A stretch of 64,000 nucleotides of DNA from Homoserinibacter sp. GY 40078. GTDB taxonomy: Bacteria; Actinomycetota; Actinomycetes; Actinomycetales; Microbacteriaceae. The translations under genes were made by a program, and so were the position numbers. Of the stretch, positions 18,194 through 29,373 are shown in pieces (the first letter of the stretch is position 1; each line of letters opens with the position of its first letter). Under the pieces are notes generated by a model. The model made no database searches and was not told the origin of the DNA. It saw only the letters and a program-made list of their open reading frames with translations. The stretch lies in NCBI RefSeq assembly GCF_008017545.1, contig NZ_VRTZ01000001.1:764081-828080 (forward strand). The letters run 5' to 3'.

Positions 18194-18663
18194 CCCGCAC
18201 GCGTGGCTCGCTCCTCGTGCTGCTCGCCGCCATCGGGGCGGTGGTCGGGTTCCTGGTGCAGATCGGTCTCGGCGCCCTGGGGCTCTCGAAGCTGCTGCCC
18301 GAGCTGACGCTCTCGGCCACACTGCTGCTCATCGCGGTGATCGTGGTGGCGCTCGCGATCCCGATCCGCCGCGCGACGCGAGGCCGAGTGCGGCGCCCGG
18401 TCGATCCGTTCTACGCGACGCGCGTCGTGCTGCTCGCGAAGGCCTCCGCCGTCGCCGGCGCGCTCGTCGGCGGTGCGGGGCTGGGTCTGCTGGTCGAACT
18501 GCTCATCCGCCCGGTGAGCGCAACGGATGCCGTATGGCGCACCGTGGCCACGCTCGTCGCCGGTGTCGTGCTGCTCGTCGCGGGCCTCGTGGCCGAGACG
18601 CTGTGCATCGTGCCTCCCGACGACGACGAGAAGCAGCCTCCCGGCGGTGCGGCCGTCGGTTGA
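18190..18663 (+). CDS. DUF3180 family membrane protein
   Basis: 157 aa with four hydrophobic segments (about 7-28, 38-56, 80-103, 120-142). DUF3180 proteins follow folK in many actinobacteria; function unknown. The GTG start overlaps the folK stop by 4 bp, so it belongs to the fol transcript. Confidence 0.85.
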   Translation: MTRTRGSLLVLLAAIGAVVGFLVQIGLGALGLSKLLPELTLSATLLLIAVIVVALAIPIRRATRGRVRRPVDPFYATRVVLLAKASAVAGALVGGAGLGLLVELLIRPVSATDAVWRTVATLVAGVVLLVAGLVAETLCIVPPDDDEKQPPGGAAVG

Positions 18664-18693
18664 CCCGGCCCGCCCGCCCGGTAGCGTGGACGC

Positions 18694-19209
18694 GTGACCG
18701 ACGACGCGACCCCCGCCCCCTCCCCACGTGGTCTCGACCCTGTGCCGGGTGAGTGGCAGCGGGTGTCGCGCAAGTACCTCGTCGTCGACCTCATCTCGAC
18801 GCTGTTCTGGGGCGTGGTCTTCACCGCGCTCTCCGCGCTTCCGGCGGTTCTGCTCGACTGGGGCGTCTGGTGGTGGGTGGCGCCCGCGGTGCTCGCGATC
18901 ATCACGATCGTGACCCTCGCGCTCGTCCCGCGTCGCGTGCGCGCCATCGGCTACCGGCTGCGCGATGACGACCTCCTGTTCCGCACCGGCATCATGTTCC
19001 AGCGCTTCGTCGCCGTGCCGTTCGGGCGGATGCAGCTCGTCGACATCACCCGGGGTCCGATCGCCCGCGCGGCTGGGCTCGCCGAGCTGAAGCTCGTGAC
19101 GGCGTCGGCGGCATCCGGGGTCGTGATCCCCGGGCTTCCCCTCGAAGAGGCGGAGTGGCTGCGCGATCACCTGGTCGCCGTCGCAGAGACCCGGCGGGCC
19201 GGACTGTGA
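18694..19209 (+). CDS. Bacterial PH-domain membrane protein (YdbS-like)
   Basis: 171 aa. Two membrane helices (about 33-52 and 56-76), then a bPH2 (DUF304) domain with VPRRVRAIGYRLRDDDLLFRTGI. TAGCGT (18682-18687) is 6 nt before the GTG start, so a promoter restarts transcription inside the cluster. It overlaps the next PH-domain gene by 4 bp. YdbS/YdbT pairs have been linked to membrane-stress resistance in Bacillus; the role here is unproven. Confidence 0.85.
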   Translation: MTDDATPAPSPRGLDPVPGEWQRVSRKYLVVDLISTLFWGVVFTALSALPAVLLDWGVWWWVAPAVLAIITIVTLALVPRRVRAIGYRLRDDDLLFRTGIMFQRFVAVPFGRMQLVDITRGPIARAAGLAELKLVTASAASGVVIPGLPLEEAEWLRDHLVAVAETRRAGL

Positions 19210-20795
19210 CGCAGCTCGCCGACGGCGAGTGGCACCGGCTGCATCCGGCGACGCCCCTGCTGCGCGGAGGCATCGCGTTCATCGCGATCCTCGGCATCGT
19301 GATCGCGAACCTGCGCGAGCGGCTCGTGGAGATCTTCCTGCCGCAGCTCGCGTGCCCCGAGGGCTTCTGCGACAGCGACCCGCTGACGATCGTGCTCGAC
19401 CACTATCTGCTGCCCGCCCTGCTCATCGCGGCCGGTCTGCTCATCGTGATCATCGCGCTGTTCTGGTGGTCGTGGCGCATGCACACCTTCCGGGTGACGG
19501 ATGAGGTGGTCGAGGTGCGCTCGGGCATCGTGTTCCGCTCGCACCGCAAGGCGCGACTCGATCGCGTGCAGGGGATCAACATCGTGCGTCCCCTGTTCGC
19601 GCGAATCTTCGGGGCGGCGCGCCTCGAGGTGAGCACCGCCGGTTCGGACGCCAACGTGCAGCTCGCGTATCTCGGCAGCGGGAACGCCGACGGGCTGCGG
19701 GGCGAGATCCTGCGGCGAGCGTCGGGAGCCCGCGCGGGCGCTGCAGGTGCAGCGGGTGCCGCGAACGGTCCTGCCGTTCCTGCCGCCGAGGGCGTCGAGC
19801 GCGCCGAGGGCGTCGCGGTCGGCGCGTCGCCCGAGGTGCAGAGGGGTCTCGGCGACATCGCCCGCCAGCGGCTCGCCGAGTTCGCCGCACCGGAGCTCGA
19901 CCCCGCGCTCGCGCCCGTCACATCCGTCGTGACGATGCACCCCGGGCGCCTCGTCGGGTCGACGCTGCTCAGCTCGACCATGTTCTTCTTCCTGGTCGCT
20001 CTCGCCGGGCTCATCACGGTGCTCGCGCTGAGCGACGCGGGCATCTTCCTCGTCTTCGCGGTCATCCCCACCCTGTTCGGGTTCGGATCCTTCCTCGTCC
20101 GGCGGATCACGCGCTCGCTTCGGTACTCGATCGCGGCGACGCCGGATGGCGTGCGGGTCGGGTTCGGGCTGCTCTCGACGAGCAACGAGACGTTGCCGCC
20201 CGGTCGTATCCACGCGATCGAGATCACGCAGGAGCTGCTGTGGCGGCCCGCCGACTGGTGGTCGGTGCGGATCACCGTCGCCTCGCATTCGAACCGCAAC
20301 GGCGCGGCAGGTCAGCAGAACACGACCATCCTCCCCGTCGGTTCGCGCGCCGATGTGCTCAAGGTGCTCGAGCTCGTCATGCCCGCCCTCGCGAGCGGCG
20401 ACACCCGCGAGCTCGTCGAAGCGGGCCTCGAGCGGCCCCGACCCGACGACCGCTTCACGACATCACCCCGCCGGGGCGCCGTGCTGCGCTGGTTCTCCTG
20501 GCGGCGCAACGGCTTCGTGCTGCATCCGGAGGCGCTGATCCTGCGGCGTGGGGCGATCTGGCGGTCGCTGAGCGTCGTCCCGACGGCGCGCAGTCAGAGC
20601 GTCGCGGTCCATCAGGGGCCCGTCGAGCGAGCGCTGGGCCTCGCGAATGTGCGCGTCCACACCGTGCAGGGCCCGGTTACGACGGCGATCGGCGCTCTCG
20701 ACGCGCGCGACGCGCAGACTCTCTTCGGCGAGGTCGCGGCGGCGGACGTCGCGGCGATCCGCGCCGATCAGTCGCATCGCTGGGGCGGTTCGTGA
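19206..20795 (+). CDS. Multi-PH-domain membrane protein (YdbT-like)
   Basis: 529 aa. Hydrophobic pairs at about 18-36/62-84 and 255-298 precede repeated bPH2 domains (RVTDEVVEVRSGIVFRSHRKARLDRVQGI, and later copies near 315 and 440). A low-complexity Ala/Gly stretch lies around 175-200. It overlaps both neighbours by 4 bp and probably acts with the YdbS-like protein as one membrane complex. Confidence 0.85.
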   Translation: MTQLADGEWHRLHPATPLLRGGIAFIAILGIVIANLRERLVEIFLPQLACPEGFCDSDPLTIVLDHYLLPALLIAAGLLIVIIALFWWSWRMHTFRVTDEVVEVRSGIVFRSHRKARLDRVQGINIVRPLFARIFGAARLEVSTAGSDANVQLAYLGSGNADGLRGEILRRASGARAGAAGAAGAANGPAVPAAEGVERAEGVAVGASPEVQRGLGDIARQRLAEFAAPELDPALAPVTSVVTMHPGRLVGSTLLSSTMFFFLVALAGLITVLALSDAGIFLVFAVIPTLFGFGSFLVRRITRSLRYSIAATPDGVRVGFGLLSTSNETLPPGRIHAIEITQELLWRPADWWSVRITVASHSNRNGAAGQQNTTILPVGSRADVLKVLELVMPALASGDTRELVEAGLERPRPDDRFTTSPRRGAVLRWFSWRRNGFVLHPEALILRRGAIWRSLSVVPTARSQSVAVHQGPVERALGLANVRVHTVQGPVTTAIGALDARDAQTLFGEVAAADVAAIRADQSHRWGGS

Positions 20796-21487
20796 CCCGC
20801 GACGGTCGGCTGGGCGTCGGCATCGTCGGAGGTGGCCACGTCGGCCCGGTGTTGGGGGCGGCCCTCGGGGGCGCCGGACACGCCATCGTGGGCGTGGCGA
20901 CGGTGTCGGACGCGGGGCGCGACCGCGTGGAGGCCCTGTTGCCGGGAGTGCCGGTGTTGACGGTGCCCGAGGTCGTGGAGCGCTCCGAGCTGGTGGTGCT
21001 CGCGGTCCCGGATGCGGAGCTCGAGGCGCTCGTCGCCGGGCTCGCCGCGGTCGGCGCGTGGCAGCCGGGCCAGCTCGTGCTCCACACGGCGCCCGGCTTC
21101 GGGGTGCAGGTGCTGCAGCCGGCGCTCGCGGCGGGGGCGATCCCGCTCGCCGTGCATCCGGCGATGGCGTTCACGGGCACGAGCCTCGATCTCGCGCGCC
21201 TGCACGAGTGCTGGTGCGCGGTGACCGCTCCCGCGCCGGTGCTCCCGATCGCCCAGGCGCTTGTCGTCGAGCTGGGGGCGGAGCCCGTGGTCGTCGCCGA
21301 AGCGGATCGCGCCGAGTACGGTGCGGGCATCGCCGCGGTGCGGGCGCTGTCCGGCGGTGTCGTGGCGGATGCGGTCGCGCGGCTGCGGGCCGCGGGCGTG
21401 CCCCAGCCGGGGCGGATGATCGGCTCGCTCATGCGGTCGGAGATCGAGAACGCGCTCACGGCGGCCGGCGACGAGCCGGTTGCCTGA
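20792..21487 (+). CDS. Rossmann-like/DUF2520 protein
   Basis: 231 aa. N-terminal NAD(P) motif GIVGGGHVGPVLGAALGGAGH, then VVLAVPDAELEALV and VHPAMAFTG, typical of the Rossmann-like plus DUF2520 family found next to panC. The fold resembles ketopantoate or prephenate reductases; the reaction is not known. GTG start overlaps the PH-domain gene by 4 bp. Confidence 0.85.
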   Translation: MTRDGRLGVGIVGGGHVGPVLGAALGGAGHAIVGVATVSDAGRDRVEALLPGVPVLTVPEVVERSELVVLAVPDAELEALVAGLAAVGAWQPGQLVLHTAPGFGVQVLQPALAAGAIPLAVHPAMAFTGTSLDLARLHECWCAVTAPAPVLPIAQALVVELGAEPVVVAEADRAEYGAGIAAVRALSGGVVADAVARLRAAGVPQPGRMIGSLMRSEIENALTAAGDEPVA

Positions 21488-21509
21488 CAGCCGGATAGCC
21501 TTGTCAACC

Positions 21510-22349
21510 GTGACACAGCCCGCCGTCGTGACGACGATCGCCGACCTGCGTGCCCGGCTCGAGGGGCGCACCGTCGCCCTCACCCCGACGATGGGGGCCC
21601 TGCACGCGGGTCATCTCGCCCTCGTCGACGAGGCGGTGCGCCGTGCCGAGACGGTCGTCGTCTCGATCTTCGTGAACCCCCTGCAGTTCGGGCCGGAGGA
21701 GGATCTCGACCGCTACCCGCGCGATCTCGCCGGCGATCTCGCCGCCCTGGAGGGGCGCGGAGTCGACTGCGTCTTCGCGCCGAGCGCCGCCGAGATGTAC
21801 CCGGACGGACGCCCGCAGGTGACCGTCCGCGCCGGATCCGTGGGCGAGACGCTCGAGGGCCGGTCGCGTCCGGGGCACTTCGACGGGATGCTGACCGTCG
21901 TCGCGAAGCTGCTCGGCATCGCGCGCCCGGCGTTCGCGATGTTCGGCCAGAAGGACGCCCAGCAGCTGCATCTCGTGCAGCGGATGGTGGCCGACCTCGA
22001 TGTCGCGACGACGATCGTGCCGGTCGAGACCGTGCGTGAGGCGGATGGCCTCGCCCTGTCGAGCCGCAACCGCTACCTGTCGCCCGAGGAGCGCGCCGCG
22101 GCGCCCGCGCTGCATCGGGCGCTGGAGGCCGCCGCATCTGCTGGCGACCGGGGCATCGACGCGGCGCTCGCCGCCGCCCAGTCGGTGCTCATGGGGGAGG
22201 AGCTCATCGAGGTCGACTACCTTAAGGTCGTCGAGCCGCGCACGTTCTTGCCGGTGCCCGACGACTACCGCGGCCCCGCGCGTGCCCTCATCGCCGCGCA
22301 GGTGGGGCCCGCGCGACTCATCGACAACGACGCCTTGTACCTGAACTGA
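21510..22349 (+). CDS. panC: Pantoate-beta-alanine ligase
   Basis: 279 aa. TPTMGALHAGHLALV carries the ATP-binding HAGH (HxGH) site; VVSIFVNPLQFGPEEDLDRYPR, FGQKDAQQL and LSSRNRYLSPEER follow. It makes pantothenate. GTG 21510 is chosen because it leads directly into the conserved domain and TAGCCT (21496-21501) lies 8 nt upstream; a TTG at 21501 is less likely. Confidence 0.96.
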   Translation: MTQPAVVTTIADLRARLEGRTVALTPTMGALHAGHLALVDEAVRRAETVVVSIFVNPLQFGPEEDLDRYPRDLAGDLAALEGRGVDCVFAPSAAEMYPDGRPQVTVRAGSVGETLEGRSRPGHFDGMLTVVAKLLGIARPAFAMFGQKDAQQLHLVQRMVADLDVATTIVPVETVREADGLALSSRNRYLSPEERAAAPALHRALEAAASAGDRGIDAALAAAQSVLMGEELIEVDYLKVVEPRTFLPVPDDYRGPARALIAAQVGPARLIDNDALYLN

Positions 22350-22398
22350 CCGACACCGACCGACCGCCTGACGACCTGACGACCTGAACTGAGCATCC

Positions 22399-23904
22399 GT
22401 GAGCGAGCACACCGAGAACCCCGCCGAGGCCCTCTCCGAGGAGGAGGTCGCCGAGCAGAAGGCAGTGCGCCTGGCGAAGCGGGCGCGGCTCATCGCGGAG
22501 GGCGACGAGGCGTATCCGGTGCGGCTGCCGATCACGACGACGATCCCCGAGGTGCGGGCTCGCTTCGGCGACCTGGAGGCGGACGCCACCACGGGTGAGC
22601 GCGTCGGCCTCGCGGGGCGCGTGGTGCACCTGCGCAACACCGGCAAGCTGTGCTTCGCGGCGCTCCAGTCGGGCGACGGATCGCGCATCCAGGCGATGGT
22701 GTCGCTCGCCGAGGTGGGCGAGGAGTCGCTGCAGCGCTGGAAGGAGCTCGTCGATCTCGGCGACCACCTGTTCGTCTCTGGCGAGGTGATCTCGTCGCGG
22801 CGAGGCGAGCTGTCGATCCTGGTCGGCGAGTGGCGGATCGCGGCGAAGGCGATCCTTCCGCTCCCGAACCTGCACTCCGAGCTCTCGGAGGAGCGCCGCG
22901 TGCGCGAGCGCTACCTCGACCTGATCGTGCGTGAGCAGGCCCGCAATACCGTCGTGGCAAGGGCGAAGGCGGTCGCGTCGCTGCGGGCGACGTTCGCCTC
23001 GCACGACTTCCTCGAGGTCGAGACACCGATGCTGCAGACGATGCACGGCGGCGCCGCTGCGCGTCCGTTCGTGACGCACTCGAACGCGTTCGACACCGAG
23101 CTGTTCCTGCGGATCGCGCCGGAGCTCTTCCTCAAGCGCGCGGCGGTCGGCGGCATCGACCGCGTGTTCGAGATCAACCGCAACTTCCGCAACGAGGGCG
23201 CCGACTCGACCCACAGCCCCGAGTTCGCGATGCTCGAGGCGTACCAGGCGTACGGCGACTATTCGACGATCGCCGACCTCACCCAGGAGCTCATCCAGAA
23301 CGCCGCGGCGGCCGTCTCGGGTTCGCACGTGGTCACCTGGGCCGACGGCACCGAGTTCGACCTCGGAGGCGAGTGGGCGCGCATCTCGATGTACGACTCG
23401 CTGTCGGAGGCGGCGGGCGTCTCCATCACGGCCGAGACGCCGCTCGCCGAGTTGGCGGCACTCGCCGAGCGCGAGGGCGTCGAGGTGAAGCTCCCCACCC
23501 ATGGCAAGTACGTGGAGGAGCTGTGGGAGCACTTCGTGAAGGGCGGGCTCGAGCGGCCGACCTTCGTGATGGACTTCCCGGTCGACACCTCGCCGCTCGT
23601 GCGCGACCATCCGGATAAGCCCGGCATGGTCGAGAAGTGGGACCTCTACGTGCGCGGCTTCGAGCTCGCCACCGGATACTCCGAGCTCGTCGACCCCGTG
23701 ATCCAGCGCGAGCGGTTCATCGAGCAGGCGAAGCTCGCCGCCCGCGGGGACGACGAGGCGATGCGCCTCGACGAGGACTTCCTGCGTGCGATGGAGCACG
23801 GCATGCCTCCGATGGGCGGCATGGGGATGGGCATCGACCGCCTGCTGATGGCGATCACGGGTCTCGGCATCCGCGAGACCATCCTTTTCCCCCTGGTGAA
23901 GTAG
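22399..23904 (+). CDS. lysS: Lysyl-tRNA synthetase, class II
   Basis: 501 aa. An N-terminal OB-fold anticodon-binding domain (about 60-165) precedes the class II core: motif 2 [20 protein letters not shown] and motif 3 [11 protein letters not shown]. It charges tRNA-Lys. Its stop codon TAG forms part of the TAGGGT box of the next small gene. The 49-bp gap after panC contains a short CCTGACGA-type tandem repeat. Confidence 0.97.
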   Translation: MSEHTENPAEALSEEEVAEQKAVRLAKRARLIAEGDEAYPVRLPITTTIPEVRARFGDLEADATTGERVGLAGRVVHLRNTGKLCFAALQSGDGSRIQAMVSLAEVGEESLQRWKELVDLGDHLFVSGEVISSRRGELSILVGEWRIAAKAILPLPNLHSELSEERRVRERYLDLIVREQARNTVVARAKAVASLRATFASHDFLEVETPMLQTMHGGAAARPFVTHSNAFDTELFLRIAPELFLKRAAVGGIDRVFEINRNFRNEGADSTHSPEFAMLEAYQAYGDYSTIADLTQELIQNAAAAVSGSHVVTWADGTEFDLGGEWARISMYDSLSEAAGVSITAETPLAELAALAEREGVEVKLPTHGKYVEELWEHFVKGGLERPTFVMDFPVDTSPLVRDHPDKPGMVEKWDLYVRGFELATGYSELVDPVIQRERFIEQAKLAARGDDEAMRLDEDFLRAMEHGMPPMGGMGMGIDRLLMAITGLGIRETILFPLVK

Positions 23905-23913
23905 GGTCGTCGC

Positions 23914-24048
23914 ATGCCCGACCGGCTGCCCGGGGATCCGCCCCCGAAGATCACGACGAACCGGATCATCATCTGGATCGTCGTGGCGGGCGTAGGTCTG
24001 TGGCTCGTGGGAACGGGCATCGCGGGCATCATCGCGAAGGGCAGTTGA
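23914..24048 (+). CDS. 44-aa single-helix membrane peptide
   Basis: MPDRLPGDPPPKITTNRIII followed by one hydrophobic helix (about 18-40) and a basic end. TAGGGT (23902-23907) is exactly 6 nt before the ATG, so it is probably a leaderless mRNA starting at the lysS stop. The stop overlaps the next ATG (TGATG). Function unknown. Confidence 0.6.
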   Translation: MPDRLPGDPPPKITTNRIIIWIVVAGVGLWLVGTGIAGIIAKGS

Positions 24049-24140
24049 TGGACCGCCGCACCTCGAGGCGCGTCATGTACGGCGGCCTCGTCTTGATCCT
24101 CGCGGTCGTCGTGCTCGTCGTCGTCTTCAGCCCACGCTGA
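24048..24140 (+). CDS. 30-aa single-helix membrane peptide
   Basis: MDRRTSRRVMYGGLVLILAV and a further hydrophobic run ending FSPR: a basic N-terminus plus one helix. It is coupled to the upstream peptide by a 1-bp TGATG overlap. Too short for a family call; coding status rests on the coupling and the clean basic/hydrophobic pattern. Confidence 0.45.
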   Translation: MDRRTSRRVMYGGLVLILAVVVLVVVFSPR

Positions 24141-24163
24141 GCAGCGCGCCGTAGGCTTTCCGC

Positions 24164-24346
24164 ATGCCCACCGACTTCTGGGGAAACGCGATCTTCTCCG
24201 TGATCCCCACGATCGCGCTGGGTCTCGTGTTCTGGTTCATCCTGCGCGCGATCCTGCGGGCCGACCGCACCGAGCGCAAGGTGTACTCCGACATGGAGGC
24301 CGAGGAGCGCGCACGGCGTGCGGCGGCGCGCGAGGCGGCTGACTAA
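24164..24346 (+). CDS. Small membrane protein
   Basis: 60 aa. One helix (about 9-29) followed by a charged, Ala/Arg/Glu-rich helical tail. TAGGCT (24152-24157) is 6 nt before the ATG. Similar proteins follow lysS in related actinobacteria as I recall; function unknown. Confidence 0.7.
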   Translation: MPTDFWGNAIFSVIPTIALGLVFWFILRAILRADRTERKVYSDMEAEERARRAAAREAAD

Positions 24347-24395
24347 CCGACTAGTCCACTAACCGGCTAGTCACTAGCTGGCTAGTCACTAGTCA
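24347..24395. other. CTAG-rich multi-stop spacer
   Basis: Between convergent genes, CTAG occurs five times in about 42 bp (24351, 24367, 24374, 24382, 24389), mostly as CTAGTCAC or CACTAG. This puts stop codons in several frames on both strands, next to the pirin TGA at 24395-24393. CTAG is normally rare in high-GC genomes. Confidence 0.6.
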
Positions 24396-25367
24396 CTCCC
24401 GCGGGCGGAGCCGTACATTCGGCAGCTCGGGGGCAGGCAGGGCGGATCCGTCGTATCCGTCGACGTGCCCGTAGCGGCCGGTGCGGTCGGTGTCCGCGAT
24501 CACCTCGTCCTGCCATTCGCCGCGCCACGCGACGATCTCGTCGTGGCTGCGGCCGACGAAGTTCCACCACATGACGATCGGCTCGTCGAGCGGCTCGCCT
24601 CCGATGACGAGCACGCGCAGCGGACCGGCGGGGGCCTCGATGCGGATCGCACGGCTGCCGAGCGGCACGACGCCGAGGTGATGCTCGGGCACATCGACGC
24701 CCTGCAGTCGCGCCGGCTCGTGATCCACGACGAGCCCGTACTCGAAGGCGGGGCCGGCAGGAAGCTCGACCGAGCCTCCGGCGGGCAGGTCGAGCTGGGC
24801 GGCGACGAGCGGCGTGTAGGTCGTGACGGGTGAGCTGACGCCCACCCAGGATCCGACGAACACCCGGAGCGTCGCCTCGCCAACCGTCACAGCCTCGGCG
24901 AGGTGGTGCTCGAAGAAGGGGGCGACGCCGCGGGAGGCGTCGGGGAGCGCGGTCCACAGCTGGACACCGTGCAGTTGCGTTGCCGCGGTGGTCGACACCT
25001 CCGAATGCTGGATGCCGCGCCCGGCGGTCATGAGGTTCACCTGACCGGGGTTCACGAACTGGTGTGCGCCGGTCGAGTCGCGGTGCTCGATCTCGCCCTG
25101 GTAGAGCCAGCTCACCGTCTGGAGCCCGGTGTGCGGATGCGGCGGGGTGTCCATCGTGCCCTGTCGTGCGACGGGGGTGGGGCCGTAGGAGTCGACGAAG
25201 CACCAGGCTCCGATGAGCGAGCGCTTGCGCTGGGGGAGCGTGCGGCGCACGTGGAGAGCACGCGGCCCGCCGAGCGGCACCTCCCGCGGCTCGAGCACCT
25301 CGACCTCGCCCGCATCCGGATCGACCACGCACACGAGCTCCTGCGGATCCTTCTCGAGGTTGCTCAC
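24393..25367 (-). CDS. Pirin family protein
   Basis: 324-aa double cupin. The N-terminal cupin carries the metal-site cluster PHPHTGLQTVSWLYQGEIEH (about 76-95) and HGVQLW; the C-terminal Pirin_C part contains EPLDEPIVMWWNFVGRSHDE. Bacterial pirins act as quercetinase-like dioxygenases or redox regulators; which applies here is not visible. Starts at GTG. Confidence 0.9.
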   Translation of the reverse strand: MSNLEKDPQELVCVVDPDAGEVEVLEPREVPLGGPRALHVRRTLPQRKRSLIGAWCFVDSYGPTPVARQGTMDTPPHPHTGLQTVSWLYQGEIEHRDSTGAHQFVNPGQVNLMTAGRGIQHSEVSTTAATQLHGVQLWTALPDASRGVAPFFEHHLAEAVTVGEATLRVFVGSWVGVSSPVTTYTPLVAAQLDLPAGGSVELPAGPAFEYGLVVDHEPARLQGVDVPEHHLGVVPLGSRAIRIEAPAGPLRVLVIGGEPLDEPIVMWWNFVGRSHDEIVAWRGEWQDEVIADTDRTGRYGHVDGYDGSALPAPELPNVRLRPRE

Positions 25368-25391
25368 CCCCGTACGCTACGCCAGCTCGTG

Positions 25392-25478
25392 TGGGTGCCG
25401 CCGTAGACATGTCTATGGCCCCGCAGACACCGCCGCGCGGGTGTCAGACGCGCCGCAGACATGTCTATCGCGCACCCA
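25392..25478. repeat. Palindromic element upstream of clpC
   Basis: Outer arms TGGGTGC (25392-25398) and GCACCCA (25472-25478) enclose inverted copies of TAGACATGTCTA (25404-25415 and, with one end change, 25456-25467), themselves palindromes. A GACACC/GGTGTC stem lies in the centre. The whole is an 87-bp imperfect inverted repeat. It could be an interspersed repeat or a two-site operator for clpC, with centres 52 bp (about five helical turns) apart. Confidence 0.55.
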
Positions 25479-25585
25479 GAGAAGGGGATGCGCCCAGGGC
25501 GAACAGGGGCATCGGCGGGAGGGGCCGATCGTTACCCTCGATGTATCGCCGCGCCACCCGTGTCCGCGCGGCGAGGGGAGTTGAC

Positions 25586-28102
<2,517 letters not shown>

Positions 28103-28136
28103 CCGAGGTTCCGCCTTCGCGGGCGGAGAAGCTGTG

Positions 28137-28166
28137 ACGGGGCGGGAGCTGGTGCTCCCGCCCCGT
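28137..28166 (+). terminator. Hairpin after clpC
   Basis: 13-bp perfect stem ACGGGGCGGGAGC/GCTCCCGCCCCGT with a TGGT loop, 35 bp after the clpC stop. There is no U-tract, as is common in high-GC actinobacteria. Confidence 0.65.
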
Positions 28167-28239
28167 TCGCGTATCTCCGCCCGCGTCTGCGGGTTCCCCC
28201 GCCGCGACGGCAGGCCCGCCACGTCGTTAGGGTGATCGG

Positions 28240-28746
28240 GTGGTATCCGAGTTCCAGGTGCGCCGGGCGCGCACCGCAGACGTCCGGGGAATGCTCGCGC
28301 TCATCGAACCGTACGTCGAGCGACGCATCCTCCTGGGCAAGGAGCGCGTGACCCTCTTCGAGGACATCCAGGAGTTCCGCGTGGCCGAGACGGCCGACGG
28401 CACGCTCATCGGATGCGGAGCCCTGCACGTGATCTGGGAGGACCTCGGCGAGATCCGCACGATCGCCGTCGCCGACGGCTGGTTGCGGCACGGGGTCGGG
28501 CATGCGCTCCTCGAGCACCTGGAAGACGACGCCCGCGAACTCGGGCTCACGCGCCTGTTCTGTCTCACCTTCGAGACCGACTTCTTCGGCGGTCACGGCT
28601 TCGCCCCGATCGGGGAGCGCGTCGTCGATCCGGAGGTCTACGCCGAGCTCGTGCGCTCACCGGATGACGGCGTGGCCGAGTTCCTCGACCTCGCGCGGGT
28701 GAAGCAGAACACGCTCGGCAACACCCGGATGCTCAAGCAGCTCTAG
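28240..28746 (+). CDS. GNAT amino-acid N-acetyltransferase (single-domain NAGS-like)
   Basis: 168-aa GNAT protein. The acetyl-CoA loop is RTIAVADGWLRHGVGHALL, with ALHVIWEDLGEIRTIAV before it and CLTFETDFFGGHGFAPIG after it, as in the short ArgA-type N-acetylglutamate synthases. Probable first step of arginine synthesis, by family. TAGGGT (28228-28233) is 6 nt before GTG 28240. A strong terminator follows. Confidence 0.82.
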   Translation: MVSEFQVRRARTADVRGMLALIEPYVERRILLGKERVTLFEDIQEFRVAETADGTLIGCGALHVIWEDLGEIRTIAVADGWLRHGVGHALLEHLEDDARELGLTRLFCLTFETDFFGGHGFAPIGERVVDPEVYAELVRSPDDGVAEFLDLARVKQNTLGNTRMLKQL

Positions 28747-28752
28747 ACACGA

Positions 28753-28799
28753 CGAGGGGCGCGACCGTTGTGTACGCCGGTCGCGCCCCTCGCTTTTTA
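28753..28799 (+). terminator. Intrinsic terminator
   Basis: 15-bp perfect stem (28753-28767 with 28778-28792; CGAGGGGCGCGACCG) with a 10-nt loop, followed by CTTTTTAT. The clearest Rho-independent terminator in the window. Confidence 0.95.
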
Positions 28800-28821
28800 T
28801 GCCCGCTCTGCGGTGGGCGGC

Positions 28822-29241
28822 TTAGGAGCTCGAGCTGGAGCTCGAGTCGGTCGACCCGGATGAGGTGTCGCCACTGGAGTCGCCACCGTCGGGGCGCTGC
28901 GGCATGTCGCCGTCGCCTCCGGGCATCTGGCCGTCCGGCGGCTGGAAGTCGCCGTCGCCGCCCGGGAAGCCTCCCATCTGGCCGAACGACGGGCGCTGGG
29001 CGTTGGCGATCGCCCATCCGCTCACCCCTCCGGCGCCGAGTCCGAGCACGAGAGCCGCGATGCCGGTGAGCGCGATGGCACGAGTCCGCCACGTGCGTGG
29101 CTGCTTGACCGTCGCGTCTGCGGGTTCGGCATCGGCGGCAACCGGTGCGGATGCGGTGCCTGCGGGCGAGGATACGGCCGCCGGGGCGGCCTCTTCGGCG
29201 GCGGGAGTGCCGTCCGCCGGTGGGGTCGTGGAGTCGTTCAT
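28822..29241 (-). CDS. Membrane-anchored protein with Gly/Pro/Asp-rich tail
   Basis: 139 aa. Ala/Pro-rich cytoplasmic N-terminus (1-48), one membrane helix (about 54-76), then a low-complexity extracytoplasmic tail with repeated FPGGDGDF/MPGGDGDM units and a Ser-rich end. The tail resembles the C-termini of the two ABC adaptors at 34708 and 37894. Unknown function. Confidence 0.7.
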   Translation of the reverse strand: MNDSTTPPADGTPAAEEAAPAAVSSPAGTASAPVAADAEPADATVKQPRTWRTRAIALTGIAALVLGLGAGGVSGWAIANAQRPSFGQMGGFPGGDGDFQPPDGQMPGGDGDMPQRPDGGDSSGDTSSGSTDSSSSSSS

Positions 29242-29373
29242 GGCATAGAGAATCGGGGAGCGGTCCGAGCGAACTCCTGGCGCATCCTAAGAGGAACCCG
29301 GGAATCCCATCGAGGTCGGTGGACGGCGGCGCGTTCCCCGGGCATCGGCCCCGGGCAGGCCTACTCTGTGGAC

